Of a stretch of 20,915 nt of DNA, positions 7,127 through 12,014 are shown piece by piece. Source of the DNA: CS4-C045 sp964347545 (GTDB lineage Bacteria; Planctomycetota; Planctomycetia; Pirellulales; UBA7805); the NCBI GenBank assembly GCA_964347545.1, contig CAYFZZ010000051.1:1-20915 (forward strand). Direction: 5' to 3'. Within the stretch, counting starts at the first letter, position 1, and each line of letters starts with the position of its first letter. The position numbers were made by a program, and so were the translations under genes. Under the pieces are notes generated by a model. The model saw nothing but the letters and a program-made list of their open reading frames with translations, was not told the DNA's origin and did no database searches.

Positions 7127-7747
7127 TCACGGACCGCCCGCCGTCATTTTTAGTACATACCACAAGAGGGGTACCAGCCACAGAGTGCCGATCAACGTTA
7201 ACAGCAGTTTATACCGCAGCGGCGGCTGGAGCGTGGGCCGAGCCAGCGGTTCGAGCTGGCCGTTGTGGTCCTCGGGCAACAGCTGCCGGACGGTGACCAC
7301 CGCGGCGGGCAAGTCGCTGGGCGTTTTTCCGTCCGCCCCCACCAGCAGGCGGCTCAAATCCAACTGCCCCGCCACCCGGCTGACATACCGCAATTCGTAA
7401 ATCGTCGTTGGGCAATCCTCCCTGGTCCCCACAATCTGCAACTGCACAGGCCCCGCCGCTCGGGCAGGCTTTACCGTCAGCGGGGCGCCCGCATAGGGCA
7501 AGAAGTAGGTCCCTTCCATGCCGATCGTCGTCGACAAGGTCGACGCTGGTCGACCGGATTGGCCGGGACAATCCGTCTCGGACCCCCCCTCCTGGCCGCC
7601 GGCGGCCGGATCTTCGGCGGCCGTTGCCTTCGAGCCGGGCGGTGGCGGGGTCGGGTCGGCTGACCCCGACGTCGCCGCCCCGTCATTGGCCAGCACGCAC
7701 CCGCAGGGGAGCAAGATCCAGGTGATGGTCAGGCAGAACTTCCACAT
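7127..7747 (-). CDS. Exported protein with C-terminal transmembrane anchor
   Basis: The function is not recognised. The 206-residue product has a signal sequence (residues 1 to about 20, MWKFCLTITWILLPCGCVLA), a low-complexity Gly/Pro/Ala/Thr linker (21-75) and a probable beta-rich domain (about 76-165, with YELRYVSRVAGQLDLSRLLV). One transmembrane helix follows (about 179-198, LLLTLIGTLWLVPLLWYVL) with a very short cytoplasmic tail. This places the domain outside the cytoplasm, tethered at its C terminus. It is the first gene of a two-gene unit with the TPR-like protein downstream. The layout (exported domain plus C-terminal helix, then a TPR protein) resembles aerotolerance-type BatD/BatE neighbours at reduced size; this is inference. 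Its signal region shares LLPCG with that of its partner. No ribosome binding site is visible upstream of the ATG at 7747. Confidence 0.72.
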   Translation of the reverse strand: MWKFCLTITWILLPCGCVLANDGAATSGSADPTPPPPGSKATAAEDPAAGGQEGGSETDCPGQSGRPASTLSTTIGMEGTYFLPYAGAPLTVKPARAAGPVQLQIVGTREDCPTTIYELRYVSRVAGQLDLSRLLVGADGKTPSDLPAAVVTVRQLLPEDHNGQLEPLARPTLQPPLRYKLLLTLIGTLWLVPLLWYVLKMTAGGP

Positions 7748-7770
7748 CGGCTTGGGAAACCAGCAAGAGG

Positions 7771-7801
7771 TCTTCCCCCGGGGAAGTTTGCCTCCCCGGG
7801 G
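7771..7801. repeat. Paired GC-rich hairpins in divergent spacer
   Basis: CTTCCCC-C-GGGGAAG is followed closely by CTCCCCGGGGA. Both lie between the start of the minus-strand exported protein and the plus-strand sixA-like gene, so they fall in the 5' leader of one or both. They could be operator-like or simply repeat debris. Confidence 0.35.
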
Positions 7802-7932
7802 ACGCCGTCGATTCTAATTGGAGAACCTCCGCTCGTAAAACATGGGGCAAAACATGGGGACAGGGGCGGGCCGCCGCCTCCGGCCCGCGGGCAGGGATGG
7901 AACCGGCCGCCAGATGGCTTATGGTAAGGGAG

Positions 7933-8424
7933 ATGAAAACCTTATTGCTGCTGCGGCATGCCAAATCCAGCTGGGATGACGACCAGCTGTCGGACCACGA
8001 CCGGCCGCTGAACAAGCGGGGCCGGCGGGATGCCCCGCGGATGGGCCGGCTGCTGGCCGACCAGGACCTGGTCCCCGACCTGATTCTGACGTCGACGGCC
8101 AAGCGAGCGCGGCGAACCGCCGAAGCCGTCGCCAAGACCTGCGGCTTTGCCGGCGAACTGCTGGCCCTGTCCGAACTTTACCATGCCGCCCCGGAAGAGT
8201 GCGTCCGCGTGCTGGGCCAGCTGAGCGCCACCACTAACCGGCCGTTGCTGGTCGGCCACAATCCGGGCCTGGAAGAACTCTTGGATCGCCTGACCGACCA
8301 CGACGAGGTGATGCCGACCGCGGCGCTGGCCCAGCTGCAGCTGCCGATCACCGGTTGGGAACAGCTCGCCCTGGACTCCCCCGCCACGCTGGTCGCCATC
8401 TGGCGCCCGCGGGAGTTGGACTGA
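7933..8424 (+). CDS. sixA: SixA-type histidine phosphatase
   Basis: This is a histidine phosphatase superfamily member of the short SixA type, which dephosphorylates phosphohistidine on signalling or phosphotransfer proteins. The 163-residue product opens MKTLLLLRHAKSSW, where RHAK holds Arg8 and the phospho-accepting His9. STAKRARRTAE (54-64) supplies further phosphate-binding arginines, and VGHNPGLEELL (107-117) gives the second catalytic His109. DHDRPLNKRGRRDA (21-34) is the usual SixA block. ATG at 7933 is chosen because homologues begin at MK-LLLLRHAKS and TAAGGGAG precedes it closely; in-frame ATGs at 7921 and 7897 are alternatives. It is transcribed divergently from the exported-protein pair. 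The actual phosphoprotein substrate is unknown; ArcB dephosphorylation is established only for E. coli. Confidence 0.9.
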   Translation: MKTLLLLRHAKSSWDDDQLSDHDRPLNKRGRRDAPRMGRLLADQDLVPDLILTSTAKRARRTAEAVAKTCGFAGELLALSELYHAAPEECVRVLGQLSATTNRPLLVGHNPGLEELLDRLTDHDEVMPTAALAQLQLPITGWEQLALDSPATLVAIWRPRELD

Positions 8425-8467
8425 GCGAGCGAGCGGAAGGTCAGGGAGTCAGGCAAGCGGCAGACCC

Positions 8468-8574
8468 GATTGATGATTGTCGAATGTTGATTGTTGATAG
8501 TTGAAGTGCAGCCGCAAATTTTTGCGTCCCTTCCACTTCGCAAATCAACAATCGCAAATCATCAATCATCAATC
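8468..8574. repeat. 41-bp-arm inverted repeat, copy A
   Basis: The left arm starts GATTGATGATTG (8468-8508); the right arm ends ATCATCAATC (8534-8574). The arms are imperfect reverse complements. The loop holds a second, smaller hairpin CGCAAA/TTTGCG. Copies with the same plan occur at 9853-9960 and 20518-20616. Confidence 0.8.
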
Positions 8575-8685
8575 CTCGCTCTGGGGCGGCAGCCGAGAGC
8601 GCCCTCACCCTGGCCCGCTGCGGCTGGCCGGTTGCCATCAGGGAGCGCGCATCGCGCACCCCGCACCCCGCAGTTCGTCTGGCTG

Positions 8686-8708
8686 GCATCCCTTCGGGAT
8701 GCTTTTTT
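8686..8708 (+). terminator. Terminator-shaped hairpin in copy A
   Basis: GCATCCC-TTC-GGGATGC forms a perfect 7-bp stem followed by six Ts. It lies 260 bases after the sixA-like gene and could end its transcript. The same structure recurs in copy B, so it travels with the repeat. Confidence 0.55.
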
Positions 8709-8831
8709 GGGGGGCCTGCCTGTCCGGAGGTGGCGCTGCGCTTACCTCCGGCTAATCGCTGCAACCGCTCCGCGGTTGAATGGCCGACCCTACCGGCCAT
8801 CGCTCTGCAGTCGATGGGGATCGGAATACCT

Positions 8832-8855
8832 GTAGGACGGGCACTCCTGCCCGTC
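8832..8855 (+). repeat. GTAG-headed palindrome (REP-like) 7
   Basis: GTAG, GACGGGCA, CTCC, TGCCCGTC: identical to 1310-1333. It sits at the downstream end of composite copy A. Confidence 0.75.
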
Positions 8856-8955
8856 CCCCGCATCGCGCAACCCGCACCCCGCACCCCGCACCCCATCACT
8901 CCATCACCCTATTTCCCTCTCACTCCTAGCCCCTAACTCCTCTCCCCTCCCCCGC

Positions 8956-9204
8956 TCAGCGCAAGCCGCGCAGCGTGTAGACCCGGCGATTCATGGGGGC
9001 CATTCCTTCGACAAGCGTGCGGTGCAGGTTTCCTTCGGGGCCGACGATCCCCTTGTGCCAGTCTGCCGAGTCGTCGGCGTACTTGAACCAATGCCATCCC
9101 ACACAATTCGGAACGTCCTGCAGTATTCCCGTGGTCATGTTATGGTAGAATCTCGGCTGGGCGCCCGGAATGACGGCCAGGTCTTCTCGCTGCCCTAATC
9201 TCAC
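8956..9204 (-). pseudogene. 3' remnant of a glycoside-hydrolase-like gene
   Basis: Only about 82 residues are open, from a possible GTG at 9204. The text NCVGWHWFKYADD...KGIVGPEGNLHRTLVEGM...MNRRVYTL looks like the extreme C terminus of large agarase or beta-galactosidase-like hydrolases: a tryptophan-rich 'VGWHWF(K/R)Y-D' strand, then 'KG(I/V)V', then a final helix ending 'N--VY-L'. Catalytic residues and the barrel are missing, and no upstream frame continues it; the divergent lipoprotein gene starts 60 bases away. I infer a truncated, non-functional leftover. The family call rests on the tail motif only and is tentative. Confidence 0.5.
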
Positions 9205-9263
9205 GTTCCCTCCAGATCGCCACGCTGCTTCTTGCAGAATACGTTAAAACAGGAGCCACTTCA

Positions 9264-9698
9264 GTGCGAACACACCTTTGGGAACGCTCGCTGGTCATCC
9301 TCTTGATCGCCTCTTGGCTGGGCTGTGGCGGAAGTGGAAAACCTGAGGTTGAGAAGCGCTACGGCGCGAAGGGCATCGTGACGCTGGACGGAGCTCCGTT
9401 GGCGCAGGGCGAGATCGTATTTGAATCTCCAGAGGATCTTACGGCGGGCATTCCCCCGGGAATCGGCAAAATTGAAAACGGGAGGTATGAAGCGACCATA
9501 TCGACGGGCAAGAAAGTCGTCCGCATCTCGTCGCTAGTGCCGGCGGGCGAGCCGGATCCCACGGGCCTTGTGCCCACCAAGGAAACCCTGCCGGCGAAAT
9601 ACAACACCGAATCGCAACTCGAAGCCGTCGTGACCGAGTCGGCCGAGAACAAGTTCGATTTCGATCTGGTCTCGGACAAAGACGACGTGGCCGAGTGA
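9264..9698 (+). CDS. Small lipoprotein with a carboxypeptidase-regulatory-like fold
   Basis: The 144-residue product has a lipoprotein-type signal (hydrophobic VILLIASWLG then Cys21, followed by GGSG). The beta-sandwich signature common in planctomycete lipoproteins follows: GIVTLDGAPLAQGEIVFESP (about 38-57), IENGRYEATISTGKKVVRI, and LPAKYNTESQLEAVV near the C terminus. Such proteins are usually annotated as hypothetical or transthyretin-like, with no known activity, and are often found beside DUF1559 pilin-like genes; none is present here. The GTG start at 9264 is supported by AGGAG at 9251-9255, eight bases upstream. It diverges from the hydrolase remnant and is followed within 20 bases by a G-run tract. 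It lies between composite repeats A and B, so the gene may have arrived as part of a mosaic insert (inference). Confidence 0.8.
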   Translation: MRTHLWERSLVILLIASWLGCGGSGKPEVEKRYGAKGIVTLDGAPLAQGEIVFESPEDLTAGIPPGIGKIENGRYEATISTGKKVVRISSLVPAGEPDPTGLVPTKETLPAKYNTESQLEAVVTESAENKFDFDLVSDKDDVAE

Positions 9699-9716
9699 GG
9701 CGATAACTGGGGAGAA

Positions 9717-9748
9717 GGGGTTAGGGGCTAGGGGCTAGGGGCTAGGGG
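9717..9748 (+). repeat. Five GGGG tracts, potential G-quadruplex
   Basis: GGGG occurs at 9717, 9724, 9731, 9738 and 9745, separated by TTA, CTA, CTA and CTA. That is a 7-bp tandem TAGGGGC repeat with uniform 3-base loops, which meets the standard quadruplex pattern. It begins 19 bases after the lipoprotein stop codon, on the coding strand. Confidence 0.85.
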
Positions 9749-9852
9749 TTTAAGAAAGCGAGGGTGCAAGCAGGACATGGGTCGCGGTTGAGAGAGGATG
9801 GCAACCCGCATTCCGCAGCCCGCTGCCAGGGAGTCAGGCCAGCGGCAGACCC

Positions 9853-9960
9853 GATTGATGATTGTCGAATGTTGAGTGTTGATTTTTGAAGTGAAGCCGC
9901 AAAATTTTTGCGTTCCTTCCACTTCGCAAATCAACAATCGAAAATCATCAATCATCAATC
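9853..9960. repeat. 41-bp-arm inverted repeat, copy B
   Basis: Arms at 9853-9893 and 9920-9960, with an inner hairpin GCAAAATTTTTGC in the loop. It closely matches the copy at 8468-8574. Confidence 0.8.
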
Positions 9961-10078
9961 TTCTCTCTGGGGCGGCAGCGGAGAGCCCCCTCACCCTGGC
10001 CCGCTGCGGCTGGCGGTTTGCCATCATGCAGATCGCATCGCGCAACCCGCGTCGCGCAACCCGCAGTTCTTCTGGCTG

Positions 10079-10102
10079 GCATCCCTTCGGGATGCTTTTT
10101 TT
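10079..10102 (+). terminator. Terminator-shaped hairpin in copy B
   Basis: GCATCCC-TTC-GGGATGC followed by seven Ts. It could end transcripts from the lipoprotein gene about 380 bases upstream. Confidence 0.5.
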
Positions 10103-10190
10103 GGGGGCGTGCCTGTCCGGAGGTGGCGCTGCGCTTACCTCCGGCTAATCGCTGCAACCGCTCCGCGGTTGAATGGGGATTGCGATGCTT

Positions 10191-10214
10191 GTAGGACGGG
10201 CACTCCTGCCCGTC
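10191..10214 (+). repeat. GTAG-headed palindrome (REP-like) 8
   Basis: Identical to 1310-1333 and 8832-8855. It is followed by CCCGTCCCCCGCAT and the heptamer-like tract. Confidence 0.75.
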
Positions 10215-10315
10215 CCCCGTCCCCCGCATCGCGCAACCCGCATCCCGCCTCCCGCACCCCGTAACCCGCATCCCGCATCGCGCAACTCGCAACCCGCATC
10301 CCGCATCCCGCTGTT
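10207..10315 (+). repeat. CCCGCAN heptamer-like tract
   Basis: A run of CCCGCAT, CCCGCAC and CGCGCAA units at roughly 7-bp spacing, with insertions. Shorter versions lie at about 8859-8890 and 10036-10066. The composition is strongly C-rich on the plus strand. No function is evident. Confidence 0.6.
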
Positions 10316-10466
10316 TGCTCGGCCAGCCGGCTGCCGCGTCTGCTGTCGCTGCTGGCAGGGACCGCGTCCCTTGACTTGTGCCGGGGAGGGGAAAGGATTC
10401 ACTACGCCAACGGCGTTGTCCCGTGGTGGACGGTGGATGACGGTGGAATTTTTGCAGGAGTATCTC

Positions 10467-11381
10467 GTGTCAAGCTGTGGTCCCTCGGTCTGCCGTCGCG
10501 GCGCCGCGACGGCGACCTTGCTGTTGTTGTGCTGGCCCCAGGCAGGTGCCGCCGGGTCCGAACCGGTGCAGGTCCAGTTCGACTGCCATCCCGTGATCGC
10601 CTGTCGCGATGTGACGCCGGCAGGATTTGCGGATCTGCAGCCGGGCGAAAAAGTGGTGGAGGCTAGGCTGCGGGTCTCGACGCGGGTCATCGCCGGGTCG
10701 GCCGAGGACCTGCGGGAGATCACGTTCGAGCTGGGGAGTCCCGAGCGGCGGGTGCGGATTGTCGACTTCCAGCCGCAGACGCGGCTGGAGAGCGAGCTGT
10801 TGGGGCCGATCCAGATCACCCGCACCGATGAATCCCGCCGCTCGCTGGGCCTGGGACTTTCCGGCAGCATGGGCGTGCCGGCCAAGGGCCTGACCGCCGA
10901 TCTGGAACCGACCGCTCAGCTGGGCGTCTCGCGCCACGAAGCGGTCACCCGCACGGTGAAAAAACGACCGCCCCAGCGACCGATCGTGATCAGCGGCTCG
11001 ACGCATCAGGGGCACGGGGTGTTCTTCACGCTGCGGCCTTCGTCCCAGAGTTCGCTGGAGGGGGTCCACGAACTACGTTGCCAATTGCGAGTGCCGATCG
11101 CCTGGCGCGGCGACTGGCTGCTGTTGGCCTGCCGCGCGGAAGGGAGGTGGACGCGGTACTTTGTCCAGACGGACGGCGTCTGCGGCCAGGCCCGCTATGT
11201 GCTGGGGCTGCATGCCGAGGGTGACCAGCCGGCGCTGGAGGCGGCTGAGCGGCTGGGGCGGGCCCAGTGGCTGGAGCAGGAAGGAGAACCGGATCCGGAT
11301 CGGTCCCTGCCCGACTGGGGCAGCCCGTCGTTGCGCGACCCTGCGCGGGCCTTGGCCGCCCTGTCGGGCAGCTCGTCCTAG
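10467..11381 (+). CDS. Secreted protein of unknown function
   Basis: I do not recognise the family. The GTG at 10467 is chosen because GCAGGAG ends seven bases before it and it yields a clean signal peptide (RRGAATATLLLLCWPQAGAAG); the frame is open much further upstream but runs through repeats. The 304-residue product continues with a mixed beta-rich domain. Notable strings are VQFDCHPVIACRDVTPAGF (two cysteines), a segment around PGEKVVEARLRVSTRV, LLGPIQITRTDESRRSLGLG, and a second cysteine-containing part around CQLRVPIAWRGDWLLLACRA and TDGVCGQARYVLG. The C terminus is acidic, then alanine/serine-rich. Four or more cysteines after the signal suggest disulfides in an extracytoplasmic protein (inference). 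No membrane anchor or catalytic motif is apparent. It stands alone between two long spacers. Confidence 0.75.
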   Translation: MSSCGPSVCRRGAATATLLLLCWPQAGAAGSEPVQVQFDCHPVIACRDVTPAGFADLQPGEKVVEARLRVSTRVIAGSAEDLREITFELGSPERRVRIVDFQPQTRLESELLGPIQITRTDESRRSLGLGLSGSMGVPAKGLTADLEPTAQLGVSRHEAVTRTVKKRPPQRPIVISGSTHQGHGVFFTLRPSSQSSLEGVHELRCQLRVPIAWRGDWLLLACRAEGRWTRYFVQTDGVCGQARYVLGLHAEGDQPALEAAERLGRAQWLEQEGEPDPDRSLPDWGSPSLRDPARALAALSGSSS

Positions 11382-11410
11382 CCAGCCCGGTCGGTCCCCA
11401 GGTTGAGGCA

Positions 11411-11433
11411 CCGGCCTCGAAGAGGCCGGCTAC
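11411..11433 (-). repeat. GTAG-headed palindrome (REP-like) 9
   Basis: On the minus strand: GTAG, CCGGCCTC, loop TTC, GAGGCCGG. It is a covariant partner of the copy at 363-385. It lies 29 bases beyond the stop of the secreted-protein gene. Confidence 0.7.
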
Positions 11434-11860
11434 AGCAGACTGCCGCGGTGCCTGCCGCGGCCAGGCAGCGGCGGCGCCCTGGGGATGTCTGGGAGGCAAA
11501 GTGCTGGCAACGGTGGCGGTCAGGCTCGGGCCGTGGCAGGGGTGGCCGGGGCGACTGCGGCGGCCGGCCAGGAGGTGGTTTTTTGCCCCCCTGTGCCTGC
11601 CGCCAGCGGCGTTTGCTCGGCCATTCCCCGCCGGTTGCAAAAGGCGCGCCAACGGACGGAGATCGTTTTTTTCGCCTGTCAGCCGGGTTTTAGGCGGAGC
11701 GGGGCGGGGGTTTTGCCGATGAGAACTGCTGGCGCTCGAGTATCGTCTGGCACGCGATTTTTTTTGGCCAGGGGCGAGCATTGCGATTGATCGTGCGTTA
11801 GAATTTAACTAAGAGAAGTTCGAACGTTTGGCAACCATTCCGTCGGAGGGATCAACCATT

Positions 11861-11965
11861 TTGCGTTGGCCTGGAGCCATCCTAAGGCTGTGCTCAGCAC
11901 AGTCGGCTCTCGCCTTTCTCGCAGCGACCTCCACCGTCGCAATCTGCCGAATGTTTACTTCCTAG
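11861..11965 (+). CDS. Possible 34-residue hydrophobic peptide
   Basis: A TTG-initiated frame of 34 codons starts ten bases after GGAGGG (11845-11850) and ends in TAG at 11963-11965, where the terminator hairpin begins. The peptide has a basic start (RWPGAILRL), a hydrophobic middle (SALAFLAATSTVAI) and a CRMFTS end, resembling a small membrane or leader peptide. A palindrome CTGTGCTCAGCACAG lies inside the frame, so the peptide could equally be chance translation of a structured RNA. Evidence is limited to the ribosome binding site, the matching terminator and the hydrophobic profile. Confidence 0.25.
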   Translation: MRWPGAILRLCSAQSALAFLAATSTVAICRMFTS

Positions 11966-12005
11966 GCTGCGGCTTTCTCACCGAGAAGGCTGGCGGCCTT
12001 TTTTT
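11964..12005 (+). terminator. Rho-independent terminator, plus strand
   Basis: AGGC...GCTTTCTC-ACC-GAGAAGGC...GGCCT folds as an inner stem of 8 bp (one G-T pair) with an outer AGGC/GCCT closure, followed by seven Ts (11999-12005). The T-run is only on the plus-strand side, so it serves a rightward transcript. The nearest known plus-strand gene ends 580 bases upstream. Confidence 0.7.
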
Positions 12006-12014
12006 ATCCCCCGC

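Larger units (their letters stand above)
8442..8880 (+). repeat. Composite repeat copy A (about 400-bp direct repeat)
   Basis: It is homologous along its length to 9827-10250. Elements in order are: a 41-bp-arm inverted repeat (8468-8574), a shared CTGGGGCGGCAG block, CACCCTGGCCCGCTGCGGCT, a terminator-shaped hairpin GCATCCC-TTC-GGGATGC with six Ts (8686-8708), arms GGAGGT/ACCTCC, CAACCGC-TCC-GCGGTTG (8762-8778), and a GTAG palindrome (8832-8855). Copy A alone has an extra stem ATGGCCG/CGGCCAT at 8780-8800. It is made of several smaller repeats rather than one palindrome. Confidence 0.85.
8425..8955. other. Composite repeat spacer, copy A, plus C-rich tail
   Basis: No gene is supported. The stretch is filled by composite repeat copy A (8442-8880). 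A heptamer-like CCCGCAN/CCCGCAC run (about 8859-8890) follows, then a C-rich tail (about 8905-8952) that reads GGGG-rich on the minus strand, immediately downstream of the minus-strand remnant at 8956-9204. Confidence 0.6.
9827..10250 (+). repeat. Composite repeat copy B (about 400-bp direct repeat)
   Basis: Same order of sub-elements as copy A: inverted repeat (9853-9960), terminator-shaped hairpin with seven Ts (10079-10102), GGAGGT/ACCTCC arms, CAACCGC-TCC-GCGGTTG, and GTAG palindrome (10191-10214). It lacks the ATGGCCG/CGGCCAT stem of copy A and differs by numerous point changes, so the duplication is not recent. Confidence 0.85.
9699..10466. other. Composite repeat spacer, copy B
   Basis: No gene is supported. 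It contains the five-tract G-run (9717-9748), composite repeat copy B (9827-10250), a heptamer-like CCCGCAN tract running to about 10315, and about 150 bases of apparently unique leader before the secreted-protein gene. Confidence 0.6.
11382..12014. other. Spacer with REP-like hairpin and possible small transcript
   Basis: No established gene lies here. Features seen are the GTAG palindrome at 11411-11433, a GC-rich low-complexity stretch to about 11600, and an abrupt change to lower GC near 11740-11820. A 34-codon frame with a good ribosome binding site (11861-11965) contains the hairpin CTGTGCT-C-AGCACAG (11888-11902), and a strong plus-strand terminator follows (11964-12005). Confidence 0.5.

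Noticed and set aside
8956..9204. DUF1559 pilin-like fragment
   Set aside because: DUF1559 was considered because of the adjacent lipoprotein, but the tryptophan-rich VGWHWFKY tail does not match that family and fits a glycoside-hydrolase C terminus better.
11780..12005. 6S, SRP or RNase P RNA
   Set aside because: None of their recognisable core motifs could be found by eye; only a generic small transcript can be suggested.
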